A stretch of DNA of 22,750 nt, taken from assembly GCF_937997405.1 (NCBI RefSeq), contig NZ_CALKTL010000083.1, forward strand, positions 1 to 22,750, in the 5' to 3' direction. Positions 6,503-14,431 of this stretch are shown here, in pieces. The notes beneath the pieces were generated by a model, which saw nothing but the letters and a program-made list of their open reading frames with translations, was not told the origin of the DNA and did no database searches. Positions within the stretch are counted from its first letter, which is position 1. Each line of letters starts with the position of its first letter. A program made the position numbers and the translations under genes. The stretch comes from an uncultured Campylobacter sp. (GTDB taxonomy: Bacteria; Campylobacterota; Campylobacteria; Campylobacterales; Campylobacteraceae).

Positions 6503-8473
6503 TTAAAAATTCACGTTAAATCCAACCTGCGCCTTCATCCCGTCTACGACCATCATTTGATAATTTCCCGAGCGCGTTAGTACGAATTCGTTGAATATGT
6601 TATAAAGCGTAAAATTTAAACTTGCGTCTTTTGTAACTTTATAGCTCGCGCCCAGATCAAAAAGCGTGTATGCGCGGATATCCTCATCGTAGCTTAGGCT
6701 ATCGCGCGTCCTACTATAATAATTTATTTGCGACCATAAGTTTAGCTTAGAGCTTACGTCGTAATCAAATCCTAGCTTTACCGAATGGATTGGAAAATTA
6801 TTTAAGGTTTTACCCTTCTCGCTACCCGTTTTTTGCTCGGATTTCGTATAGGCGTAGTTTGCATGCAGCTTCAAATTATCTAAAATTTGATAATCGCTAC
6901 TTAGCTCTAGACCCCTAACCTCAGCTTCTCCGATATTTATAGTATCCCAAATACCGCGTCTGTAAGTTTTGCCGTTATGCACGCAAGGATTTCCCGGTCT
7001 TGGACGGCAAATTAATTTGGTAGAAATTCCATCTTTGATTTTGGTATAAAACGCGGTAGCGCTAAATTTAAATTTATCGTTATCGTCGTAAGAAAACCCG
7101 CCTTCGTAGCTTATGCTGCTTTCAGGCTTTAAAGAGCTTCTGCCTATCTGCGTTCCCTGGCCTCCTGCAAATGGCAGGGCAAGGCCCTCGCTACGCTGCT
7201 TAATATCCGGAGTTGAATATCCCGTCGAAACGCCGCCTTTAATAGAAAAACTTTCGTTTAAACGATAAACGGCATAAGCGCGCGGCGATATATGGCCGCC
7301 GTAGTCTTTATCGCGGTTATATCTGATTCCGCCGGTTAGCGTTAAATCATCAGTTAGATAAAAATCATCCTCGCCGTAGATCGAATAATCCCATCTTTTG
7401 ACATTTGCCTCATCTGCGGTAGTAGCGGCTTCGTTTAATCTCTCGCTTCGGTATTGCACGCCCAAACTCAAAGCATTTGAATCGAAAAAATATGAGCCTT
7501 TAGAATTTAGCGTAGTCGTTCTAAGACGCAGATCCTGGGCGCCGCTTTCTTTCATGCTATCGTAATTTGCGTAGCTATCTATCATAAACTTATCGTATTT
7601 TCCCTGATGAGATAGGCTTGCGGTGTAGCCTTTCATATCCTCTTTCGCAATATCGTTATTGCCTCCCGAGGTTGTTCGCGTACGCCCGTATGTACGCCTA
7701 AATTTATTATTTACTTTACGATAATCGAGCATTATCTCATCATTTTGCGTTACGTTATACATCAGTTTTGCGCCCATATTCGTCTCTTCATTATTTCTAT
7801 TCGCATAAGGCTCTTTGTCCTCTATCTTTTCAAAAAATCTGCCGTAAAGTGCGATACCTAGTACGTCCGGGACGATAGCTCCGTTTAGATAAAAGCCCGT
7901 TTGATAATCACCTTTTATTTGCGATTTTTTAGCGAAAGTATAGTATCCGTTTACATTGCCGCTAAGCTCATTTGAAAAGCCTTTAGTGATGATATTTATT
8001 ACTCCGCCCATAGCGTCGCTGCCGTAAAGCGAGCTCATAGGCCCGCGGATGACCTCTATGCGCTCTATCGTATTTGCGGGAGGCAAGAAATTTTGGCTAC
8101 TGCCGATACTTCTTAATCCTTTATAAGCGCTATCGCTAGTCGCAGGCTTGCCGTCGATTAAAATTTTCGTATATTTTTGAGATAGGCCTCTTAGACTTAT
8201 GCCTTTTCTCGATGCAGCGCCTAGTGTTGCGGTAAAGGCACTCGGCAAATCTTTTAGCATTGCGGAGATATCTTGGTAGTTGCGCTTTTGTATCTCTTTT
8301 TGCGTAAGAACGGAAATGGAAGCGGGTGCGTCTTGGATATTTTGCCGATGGCCCGTAGCACTGACTACAGTAATTTCACCCAAATTTACGCTTTTGTCCT
8401 GTTTTTCTATCTCGCTCGATATTCCGGCTGTCGCTATAGCAGCGATCAGCGATAATTTATATATTGCGCGCAC
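6503..8473 (-). CDS. TonB-dependent outer-membrane siderophore receptor
   Basis: A 656-residue ligand-gated porin. It has a signal peptide (MRAIYKLSLIAAIATAGISS), a TonB-box-like LGEITVVSA near residues 31-40, and a plug domain containing DAPASISVLT, GISLRGLSQK, ILIDGKPA, IERIEVIRGPMSSLYGSDA and GGVINIITK. A long beta-barrel follows, ending in a terminal Phe (FNVNF). The plug motifs resemble the FepA/CirA/CfrA group of catecholate receptors. The extracellular-loop cysteine pair C489/C497 (CRPRPGNPC, then NGKTY) is also seen in that group. A ferric catecholate siderophore is therefore the likely ligand, taken up with TonB/ExbB/ExbD; the exact ligand is unknown. The start codon is GTG, eight bases after AAGGGG. 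It heads an operon with the PepSY protein and diverges from an AraC-type regulator. A Fur-box-like site lies in its promoter. Confidence 0.92.
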   Translation of the reverse strand: MRAIYKLSLIAAIATAGISSEIEKQDKSVNLGEITVVSATGHRQNIQDAPASISVLTQKEIQKRNYQDISAMLKDLPSAFTATLGAASRKGISLRGLSQKYTKILIDGKPATSDSAYKGLRSIGSSQNFLPPANTIERIEVIRGPMSSLYGSDAMGGVINIITKGFSNELSGNVNGYYTFAKKSQIKGDYQTGFYLNGAIVPDVLGIALYGRFFEKIEDKEPYANRNNEETNMGAKLMYNVTQNDEIMLDYRKVNNKFRRTYGRTRTTSGGNNDIAKEDMKGYTASLSHQGKYDKFMIDSYANYDSMKESGAQDLRLRTTTLNSKGSYFFDSNALSLGVQYRSERLNEAATTADEANVKRWDYSIYGEDDFYLTDDLTLTGGIRYNRDKDYGGHISPRAYAVYRLNESFSIKGGVSTGYSTPDIKQRSEGLALPFAGGQGTQIGRSSLKPESSISYEGGFSYDDNDKFKFSATAFYTKIKDGISTKLICRPRPGNPCVHNGKTYRRGIWDTINIGEAEVRGLELSSDYQILDNLKLHANYAYTKSEQKTGSEKGKTLNNFPIHSVKLGFDYDVSSKLNLWSQINYYSRTRDSLSYDEDIRAYTLFDLGASYKVTKDASLNFTLYNIFNEFVLTRSGNYQMMVVDGMKAQVGFNVNF

Positions 8474-8505
8474 AAACGCCCCTTTTCTTATTAAAATTTA
8501 AACTC

Positions 8506-8535
8506 ATTTTACTATAATAAGATATGCATTATCAA
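8506..8535 (-). promoter_or_regulatory. Receptor promoter with overlapping Fur-box-like sequence
   Basis: On the minus strand TTGATA (8530-8535) and TAAAAT (8506-8511) are spaced by 18 bp. The 19-mer at 8515-8533, read on the plus strand, matches the classical GATAATGATAATCATTATC Fur box at 13 of 19 positions by hand alignment and ends in a perfect CATTATC. It covers the spacer of the promoter, where bound Fur would block RNA polymerase. Campylobacter Fur sites deviate from the E. coli consensus, so this is a candidate only. Confidence 0.45.
8513..8518 (+). promoter_or_regulatory. Candidate -10 box of the AraC-type regulator
   Basis: TATAAT lies 64 bp before the regulator's ATG. There is no good -35, which is common for Campylobacter promoters with AT-rich upstream DNA. 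It overlaps the receptor promoter and the Fur-like site, so the same repressor or the AraC protein could control both directions. Confidence 0.4.
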
Positions 8536-8582
8536 GAAATACTAAACGGCAGAGGGATTATTTTAAACGCTAAAGGGATAAG

Positions 8583-9539
8583 ATGAGTAAAGAGATAAGT
8601 TTAGATGATTTTTTGCAAAAAATATCTAACAGCATTGAGCCGTCCAAGCAATGCAGGTATAACAAAACCGAGCTTGAAAGCGAAAGCATAAAATTCGGCT
8701 TTAGCTCTTTTTATACGGGCGGAGAGATAGGATATTATAGCAGCGATATAATTTGCAGAGATTTTCTTTTGCATCGCCACGAGCGAGGTAGCCGCTATTC
8801 ATTTTTATTTTTCAATACGGGCGAAAATCCTATCTGCTTCAGATCGGATAAAGATCAATTCGTTTTGAATAAAGGTGAGTTTTGGCTCGGAACTATGCAA
8901 AGCAAATTGCGTGGCGTTCACGAGCTTGAAAATAAACACTATAAAAGCTCCTGCATAGCGCTTAGCACCGCTTTTGCGAATGAACTAGGAATTTTAAAAA
9001 ATTTGAATTTAGATCAAGCAGTTTGCATGAAGAAATTTAAAACAAGCGCCGTGCAAAATATCATCCTCAAGGAGCTCGAAAATGCCGCGATATACGACGG
9101 CAAAATGCGCGAAATTTTTATGGAAAGTAAAATTTTAGAGATGCTTTATAAAAGTTTTTATAAATTTAATGAGCTTGAAAATACGCTTAGTCTTGATGAA
9201 AATGACATAAAAACAGTCCAAAAAGCAAAGAAAATATTACTTGAAAATATGCAAAACCCACCTAGCATTAAGGAGCTCGCTCGTCTTTGTGCCACGAATG
9301 AATTTGCACTAAAAAGGGATTTTAAAGCATATTTTGGCACGAGCGTTTATGCGATGCTGACAAATGAGCGGCTTGGAATTGCAAAAGAGCTATTAAGTCT
9401 AGATCAAATCAGCGTAAACGAAGCCGCTAAAATGGTCGGATACAATAATTTATCGCATTTTTCTAAAATTTTTAGGGCTAAATTTAATATACTGCCGACG
9501 CAACTGAAAAAGGATATAAAATTTTACTACTCGGATTAG
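8583..9539 (+). CDS. AraC-family transcriptional activator of the siderophore receptor locus
   Basis: A 318-residue regulator. Residues 1-200 form an uncharacterised sensor half with HRHERGSRYSFLFFNTGE, like the effector domains of the PchR/AlcR-type siderophore-responsive AraC proteins. Residues 210-312 are the double helix-turn-helix. The first HTH runs about 228-247 (SIKELARLCATNEFALKRDF). The family signature follows at about 277-308 (VNEAAKMVGYNNLSHFSKIF, then PTQLKK). PchR-type proteins bind the ferric siderophore and activate its receptor gene. The divergent arrangement, 109 bp from the TonB-dependent receptor, supports that role here; the ligand is inferred. The ribosome binding site is AAGGGATAAG before the ATG. 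The gene is more AT-rich than the genes left of 5300, like the rest of this locus. Confidence 0.88.
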   Translation: MSKEISLDDFLQKISNSIEPSKQCRYNKTELESESIKFGFSSFYTGGEIGYYSSDIICRDFLLHRHERGSRYSFLFFNTGENPICFRSDKDQFVLNKGEFWLGTMQSKLRGVHELENKHYKSSCIALSTAFANELGILKNLNLDQAVCMKKFKTSAVQNIILKELENAAIYDGKMREIFMESKILEMLYKSFYKFNELENTLSLDENDIKTVQKAKKILLENMQNPPSIKELARLCATNEFALKRDFKAYFGTSVYAMLTNERLGIAKELLSLDQISVNEAAKMVGYNNLSHFSKIFRAKFNILPTQLKKDIKFYYSD

Positions 9540-9684
9540 AATTTTGCGCGACCGACTATCTTTTAGAAGCCACATTCTTTCGCAACCGCATATCAAAATC
9601 TCATAAAATTTTATATCGCAACCAAGCCCGCAAAAATACGGAATTTAAATTATAAATGCCGCCGAAATCTTGGCAGCAAAAGCG

Positions 9685-9707
9685 AGCTGCGATCAAATAT
9701 CGCAGCT
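9685..9707. terminator. Perfect 9-bp hairpin at the end of the binding-protein operon
   Basis: AGCTGCGAT (9685-9693) and ATCGCAGCT (9699-9707) pair perfectly around a 5-nt loop. It sits between the convergent AraC gene and the binding-protein operon, about 52 bp past the operon's last stop. On the minus strand the following sequence, GCTCGCTTTTGC, has only a short T-run, so termination may be weak. It could instead stabilise the 3' end of the mRNA. Confidence 0.5.
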
Positions 9708-9759
9708 GCGTGTATGTTTGGACGTCAAAGGGCGCCTAAAATTTTAAATACGTCTAAAT

Positions 9760-10563
9760 TTAAAACAGGCTATAAACCTCGTCTAGCGTGAAGTGCTTTT
9801 TATCGATCTTGCCGCCGTAGTATGGCTTGATATCCTCGTCAAAAGCCTTATGGAAAAATTTCGCTTTATACATTTTTACTAGGCTGCTATTAACCGCATC
9901 AAGTAGCTCGGTATTGCCCTTAGATAGGGCAACGGCGATATAATCTACCTTGCCGAGGTTGATGATTTTTGCATCCAGCGCGGCATCGTTTCTAGCGTAT
10001 CCGAGTACGATGGTATTATCGTCGGCAAAGCCTATGCCCTCGCCAGCCTTTAGCCTAGCGACGCACTCATTCGCGTCGGTACATGTCGCAATCTCATAGC
10101 CCGCGTTTTTAAAGTGCTCCTCGGCAGTTGTGCCTTTAACGCTTAGAATTTTTTTATGCGCGATCTGATCGATTCTTGAAATATTATCATCCTTACGGCT
10201 TAGCACGCCAATTTGCACTGAATAATACGGGTAAGAAAAATCGACTTTCTGAACGCGATCTTTTGTGACGGTAAGCTTGGATATGATGAGATCTACTTTG
10301 TTTTGCTCCAGTGAGGGGACGCGATCTTTAGATGCTACGGAGATAAAGTCGATTTTGATCTTTTTATTGCCGAATAGATTTTTAACTAGCTCATTTGCCA
10401 AGTCAACCTCAAAGCCCTTTAGCGTGCCGTTATCATCGAAGCTAAACGGAGGCTGGGAATCTTGCAAGCCTATGCGAATTTCGCCTGCTTGCTTGATATC
10501 TGCTAGGGAATTAGCGCAAAGCGCGCCAGCACCCAGCAAAATACTTAGTAGAATTTTTTTCAT
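9760..10563 (-). CDS. Periplasmic amino-acid-type solute-binding protein, copy 1 (last in operon)
   Basis: A 267-residue family 3 extracellular solute-binding protein (SBP_bac_3). A Sec signal peptide (MKKILLSILLGAGALCA) is followed by the mature start NSLADIKQAG. The fold's markers are IRIGLQDSQPPFSF, GFEVDLANELVKNLF, SVASKDRVPSLEQNKVDLII and TVTKDRVQKVDFSYPYYSV. The Arg of TVTKDR is the usual ligand for the amino acid's carboxylate, and the FADDN aspartates are candidates for the amino group. Binding proteins of this family deliver polar amino acids or dipeptides to ABC importers, but no permease or ATPase gene is adjacent. It has the CX5C pair shared by all four paralogues (ATCTDANEC). It is the most divergent of the four in its C-terminal half and ends LDEVYSLF. 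It starts with AAGGACGAAAT before ATG, 15 bp after copy 2. Confidence 0.9.
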   Translation of the reverse strand: MKKILLSILLGAGALCANSLADIKQAGEIRIGLQDSQPPFSFDDNGTLKGFEVDLANELVKNLFGNKKIKIDFISVASKDRVPSLEQNKVDLIISKLTVTKDRVQKVDFSYPYYSVQIGVLSRKDDNISRIDQIAHKKILSVKGTTAEEHFKNAGYEIATCTDANECVARLKAGEGIGFADDNTIVLGYARNDAALDAKIINLGKVDYIAVALSKGNTELLDAVNSSLVKMYKAKFFHKAFDEDIKPYYGGKIDKKHFTLDEVYSLF

Positions 10564-10578
10564 ATTTCGTCCTTTTAA

Positions 10579-11382
10579 TTAAAACATTTTATAAAGATCA
10601 TCTAACAAGAAATATTTTTTCTCAGCCTTGCCCTTGTAAAAAGGATCGATGCTGTCGTTAAAAATTTTCTTGAAAAAGCCGTTTTTGCTGAGTTTGACAA
10701 GCCCGTCATTTAAGGCGTTTAGCAAGTCGTTGTTGCCTTTTTGCACCGCGATAGCTAAAAATTCCGATGTACCTAAATTCTTGATATTTACCTCTACCTT
10801 GCGATCTACGACCGAATAACCCAAAACTACCATATTATCGTCTGCATAGCCGCTGCCGTGACCGGATTTTAGCGCACGGAAGCATTCTCTCGAACTAGCG
10901 CATGAGATAACTTTAAAGCCTTCCTTATTAAAATAATCAAAAGCCGTAGTGCCGGGCTCTGCTAAAATTTCTTTATCCTGTAGGTCGCTTATTGTCTTGA
11001 TATTGTCATCGCTACGGGTTAGTACGCCGATATTTACGCTAAAGTAAGGGTTTGAAAAATCCACTAGCTTCTCGCGCTCTTTCGTAACCGTAATCGCCGC
11101 GATATCCAAATCGACCTTGTTATCTTGCACGGCTGTGATACGATCATTGCCTAGAGTTACGACATATTCGATTTTGCCGCCCTTATCGCCGAAAATTTCT
11201 TTCACGAGCTCTTCGATAAGCGAAATTTCAAAACCGCTATATCTTCCGTCCTCAGAGACGCTAAGTGGCGGCAGTGAGCCGTCTATCCCAATGCGAATGA
11301 GCCCTTTTTCTTTGATCTGCGCTAAAGAGTTAGCAAATAACGAACACGAAGCGATTAACAACGCAAATATAATCTTCTTCAT
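10579..11382 (-). CDS. Periplasmic amino-acid-type solute-binding protein, copy 2
   Basis: A 267-residue SBP_bac_3 paralogue with signal peptide MKKIIFALLIASCSLFA. Key stretches are IRIGIDGSLPPLSV, YSGFEISLIEELVKEIFG, VTLGNDRITAVQDNKVDLDI, TVTKEREKLVDFSNPYFSV and GYADDNMVV. By ungapped hand count it differs from copy 3 at about 65 of 267 positions, roughly 75% identity, so these two are the most recent duplicates. In PPLSV, Leu replaces the Phe of the other copies (PPFS) at a position lining the binding cleft, which may alter ligand choice. It retains the CX5C pair (SCASSREC). AAGGAATTTT precedes the ATG. It lies 65 bp downstream of copy 3. Confidence 0.9.
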   Translation of the reverse strand: MKKIIFALLIASCSLFANSLAQIKEKGLIRIGIDGSLPPLSVSEDGRYSGFEISLIEELVKEIFGDKGGKIEYVVTLGNDRITAVQDNKVDLDIAAITVTKEREKLVDFSNPYFSVNIGVLTRSDDNIKTISDLQDKEILAEPGTTAFDYFNKEGFKVISCASSRECFRALKSGHGSGYADDNMVVLGYSVVDRKVEVNIKNLGTSEFLAIAVQKGNNDLLNALNDGLVKLSKNGFFKKIFNDSIDPFYKGKAEKKYFLLDDLYKMF

Positions 11383-11447
11383 AAAATTCCTTTAAATTTT
11401 ACTAAAATTTTGCCAGCGAATAGAATTCCATCCATCGCCGCTTTAAA

Positions 11448-12251
11448 TCAAAACAAGCTGTAAAGATCGTCCAGCAAGAAATACTTTTTATCAATGGTGC
11501 CTTTATAAAAAGGCTCAATACTCTCATCAAAAATTTTTGTAAAAAAACCCTTTTTACTTAGCTCGATTAGTCCCGCATTTACCGCGTTAAGCAGCTCGGT
11601 ATTGCCCTTTTGCACTGCGATGGCCAGGAAGTCCGTCGAGCCTAAATTCTTGATATTTACTTCGACTTTGCGATCGACTACGGCGTAAGCGAACACAAGC
11701 AGATTATCGTCTGCGTATCCATCGCCCTTGCCCGATTTTAGAGCGTTAAAGCATTCGCTTGCACTATCGCACGGCGCTACGTTATAGCCCTGTTTCGTAA
11801 AGTAATCAAACACGGTGGTGCCGGGCTGCGCCAGTATAGTCTTTCCGTTTAGATCGGAGACCTTTCTGATATTATCGTCGCTACGAGTTAGCACACCGAT
11901 ATTTACGCTAAAGTATGGATCGGAGAAATCTACCAGCTTCTCACGCTCTTTCGTAACCGAGATAAGCGCGATATCTAAATCGACTCTGTTGTCCTGCACC
12001 GCTTTTATACGATCATCGCCCAAAGTTACGACATATTCTATCTTACCGCCTTTATCGCCGAAAATTTCTTTAACAAGCCCTTCGATTAAAAGTATCTCAA
12101 AGCCGCTATATTCGCCGGCTTTAGCGACGCTAAACGGCGGAGACGAGCCATCTATGCCGATGCGAATAACCCCTTTTTCTTTGATTTGAGCCAAAGTGTT
12201 GCTAAAAAGCGAACACGCAGCCAGCATCAATGCTAGGATTATCTTTTTCAT
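11448..12251 (-). CDS. Periplasmic amino-acid-type solute-binding protein, copy 3
   Basis: A 267-residue SBP_bac_3 paralogue, signal peptide MKKIILALMLAACSLFS. The canonical segments are IRIGIDGSSPPFSV, GFEILLIEGLVKEIFG, VTLGDDRIKAVQDNRVDLDI, SVTKEREKLVDFSDPYFSV and GYADDNLLVFAY. The CX5C pair is PCDSASEC. It is closest to copy 2, with the same length and no gaps in the hand alignment. An AGAGGGGGG ribosome binding site lies before the ATG. It starts 22 bp after copy 4. Ligand unknown; the carboxylate-binding Arg of SVTKER is present. Confidence 0.9.
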   Translation of the reverse strand: MKKIILALMLAACSLFSNTLAQIKEKGVIRIGIDGSSPPFSVAKAGEYSGFEILLIEGLVKEIFGDKGGKIEYVVTLGDDRIKAVQDNRVDLDIALISVTKEREKLVDFSDPYFSVNIGVLTRSDDNIRKVSDLNGKTILAQPGTTVFDYFTKQGYNVAPCDSASECFNALKSGKGDGYADDNLLVFAYAVVDRKVEVNIKNLGSTDFLAIAVQKGNTELLNAVNAGLIELSKKGFFTKIFDESIEPFYKGTIDKKYFLLDDLYSLF

Positions 12252-12273
12252 AGCGCCCCCCTCTTTTTAAAAA

Positions 12274-13083
12274 TTACAGCAAGCTATAAAGATCATCTAG
12301 CAAGAAATACTTTTTCTCTGCAGTTCCTTTGTAGTAAGGCTCGATGAAATTATCGAACGAATTTTTGAAAAAGCCCTCTTTGCTTAGCTTGATTAGCTCG
12401 CCGTTTAGAAAATCCAAAAGCTCCGAATTGCCCTTTTTCACACCGATGGCTAAAAAATCCGAAGTGCCTAAATTTTTGATATTTACTTCAACCTTTTTAT
12501 CTAATACCGGATAAGCCAGCACGACTAGGTTATCATCGGCATACCCGTCGCCCTGTCCAGCTTTTAGCGCCTTGTAGCAAGCGTTTGCGTTATCGCATCT
12601 AGCGATATTATAGCCTTGCTTTTCAAAGTATGTTTCTGCAGTACCGCCGCTAAGAACTAAAATAGTTTTATCTTGTAATTCATTTAAGGATTTAATCTTA
12701 TCTTCGACGCGGGTCAAAATTCCTATATTGACGCTAAAATACGGGGTCGTAAAATCGATCTGCTTCTCGCGCTCCGGAGTTACGGTAAGAGTTGCGATAA
12801 CCGCATCCACCTTATCTTCTTGTAGGAATTTTATACGCTGATTTGCAAGCACGGAGGTAAACTCCACCTTTCCGCCTGATGGAAGCATATCTTTAGCGAT
12901 GGCATTTGCCATATCGACCTCAAAGCCCTGATGCACGCCGTCTTCTATCTTGCTAAAAGGCGGCTGCGCGTCATAAACGCCTATTCTAAGCACTCCGCTA
13001 CTTTTGATCTCGGAGAGCGATCTTGCGCAAAGCGCGCTACTGGCCAAAGCTGCGACGAGCAGACCTAAGAGAAATTTCTTCAT
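12274..13083 (-). CDS. Periplasmic amino-acid-type solute-binding protein, copy 4 (first in operon)
   Basis: A 269-residue SBP_bac_3 protein and the promoter-proximal gene of the cluster. The reading frame stays open upstream to 13161. The ATG at 13083 is chosen because it follows AAGGAAAAAGG and begins a proper signal peptide (MKKFLLGLLVAALASSALCA), whereas the extra 26 residues upstream are charged and would bury it. The motifs are IGVYDAQPPFSKI, GFEVDMANAIAKDM, SVLANQRIKFLQEDKVDAVI, TVTPEREKQIDFTTPYFSV and GYADDNLVVLAY. The CX5C pair is RCDNANAC. It has the most conventional family sequence (TPER, GFEVDMA), so it may be the ancestral copy. That is an inference. Confidence 0.9.
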   Translation of the reverse strand: MKKFLLGLLVAALASSALCARSLSEIKSSGVLRIGVYDAQPPFSKIEDGVHQGFEVDMANAIAKDMLPSGGKVEFTSVLANQRIKFLQEDKVDAVIATLTVTPEREKQIDFTTPYFSVNIGILTRVEDKIKSLNELQDKTILVLSGGTAETYFEKQGYNIARCDNANACYKALKAGQGDGYADDNLVVLAYPVLDKKVEVNIKNLGTSDFLAIGVKKGNSELLDFLNGELIKLSKEGFFKNSFDNFIEPYYKGTAEKKYFLLDDLYSLL

Positions 13084-13699
13084 CCTTTTTCCTTTCTCAT
13101 AAATAATTTCAAAATCATTGCCACGGCTACGGAAAACCTCAAAATCCCGCCCGAATGGCAAGCAGACATTAAATCCGCCCGCAGGCGAAAAGCAATTTTA
13201 GCTTTTTATATCTTTAATGATTATTAAATAGTAAGTAAAGTCGCCAAATAAATTCGCTTTTTAATTGTCTGCTTCGATTTTGCGCGAGTTTTTTTAGAAT
13301 TCTCATCCGCGTCCTAGCGGTAAAATTTAAAATTTTTAAAATTTTGCAAAATTTTAAAGCCACAGAATTTTACAAAATTTTCAGCGTAGGATTGGGTTAA
13401 AAATTTTATGGGCGTTTTAAAGCTTACGATGAAATTTTTAAAATTTTATGAGATTAAATTTTGCAGATTGCATTTGACAAAACAGCACAAGAAAGGAGTG
13501 GAATTTCAAAATTTCGCGCTTTAGCGCAGACATAGCGGAATTTAAAATTTTTAAATTCCTACGCCCGCCCAGTAAAATGAAATTTTAAAAATTTTTAGCA
13601 AGCGCCATATTCTAAAAGCAAGCAAAATTAAATCTGTGCCACACTGCAGAATTTCGCGATAAAAGTCACGCTGCCATCGCTAAATTTTTGCGCTATAAA
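13084..13699. other. AT-rich spacer upstream of the binding-protein operon
   Basis: No gene seen. The left part should hold the operon's promoter: on the minus strand TATAAA (13205-13210) lies in a strongly AT-rich stretch (about 13200-13260), with no clear -35. The right part (about 13320-13610) is a dense run of AAAATTTT/TAAAATTT words with many overlapping small palindromes. I see no complete hairpin terminator for the CopD-like gene that ends at 13700 on the same strand. Confidence 0.4.
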
Positions 13700-14146
13700 T
13701 CATACTACAAACATCAGCTTGGCACAAAGCACGATGATGAAGCCGAATACAAAAGCGATTTTATGGATGTTCGCTCGTAAAAACTCAGGCGCGGGCCTTC
13801 CCATTGCGCGGCAGCTTAAATTTATCGCTACGCACGCGGCGATGATGAGCGCGAGCGTGACTTTTAGCATAAAGATTTTTTGAAGCGGCGTGCCGAAATA
13901 CCCGCCGTTAGCGCTACCGACCCAGCGGCTCATCATCATTCCGCCGGTGATTATCAGCGTAAAAAGGCAAACCGGCATGATCTTAATCGCGTGCGAGCCG
14001 ATCGCTTTTTTAACGCGCTCAAAATCCGCGCCCAGCGTGCTTTTAAGCCGCATAAAAATCACGACGTCAAAAAATATGTATCCCAAAAAGATAATGGCGC
14101 AGATGAGATGCACAATCTGCACGTAAGGATAAATTTGCTCCACCAC
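13700..14146 (-). CDS. Small four-helix membrane protein, CopD/HemJ-like
   Basis: A 148-residue integral inner-membrane protein with four predicted helices, at about residues 8-31, 53-73, 91-111 and 127-147. His13 (IVHLICAIIFLGYIFFDVVI) near the start of helix 1, His52 near helix 2 and His128 near helix 4 are placed as in CopD/HemJ-type proteins, where such His residues bind heme or metal. GGMMMSRW after helix 2 also fits that group. Its function here is unknown. The start is unusual: no ATG is available, and AAGGAG precedes two consecutive GTG codons (14146 and 14143). The second GTG has the better spacing (5 nt), so the true protein may be one residue shorter. No operon partner is adjacent. 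Confidence 0.7.
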   Translation of the reverse strand: MVEQIYPYVQIVHLICAIIFLGYIFFDVVIFMRLKSTLGADFERVKKAIGSHAIKIMPVCLFTLIITGGMMMSRWVGSANGGYFGTPLQKIFMLKVTLALIIAACVAINLSCRAMGRPAPEFLRANIHKIAFVFGFIIVLCAKLMFVV

Positions 14147-14364
14147 CGCTCCTTGCTATGAAATTTCGCCCATTTTATGCGAAATTTCAAATTTTAGCAA
14201 TGATTTTTATCAACACGCCGCGAACGGTTAAATTTAAGTAGATCGCGCGAGCGACGCAAATAAATTTGGCAAAATCGCGCGGATAAATTTAAGAGTAAAG
14301 CCGCGCAGCTAAATTTAAAAATGGCCGCATTTGTAAATTTACAAAATTTACGAGCAGCGCTGCA

Positions 14365-14406
14365 CGGACGAAATTCTAAAATTCTAAAATTCTAAAATTT
14401 CGTCCG
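14365..14406. repeat. Hairpin with an 8-bp tandem repeat in its loop
   Basis: An 11-bp perfect stem, CGGACGAAATT (14365-14375) with AATTTCGTCCG (14396-14406), encloses a 20-nt loop. The loop is built of ctaaaatt units that run into the stem arms, giving about three copies of an 8-bp repeat. A separate perfect palindrome GCAGCGCTGC is at 14354-14363. The element begins 26 bp past the stop of the antiporter gene. No T-run follows on either strand, so it is not a textbook terminator. It may protect the mRNA 3' end or be a repeat element of its own. Confidence 0.6.
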
Positions 14407-14431
14407 CGAAAACCCGCGCAAATTTCGCAAT

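Noticed and set aside
13205..13224. Fur-box-like sequence (ATAATCATTA core) upstream of the binding-protein operon
   Set aside because: Only the ten-base core matches. Over 19 bp it scores about 11 by hand, no better than expected in such AT-rich DNA.
13320..13610. Possible CRISPR-like or minisatellite array of AAAATTTT words
   Set aside because: The spacing is irregular, there is no constant repeat with unique spacers, and the word is common throughout the window.
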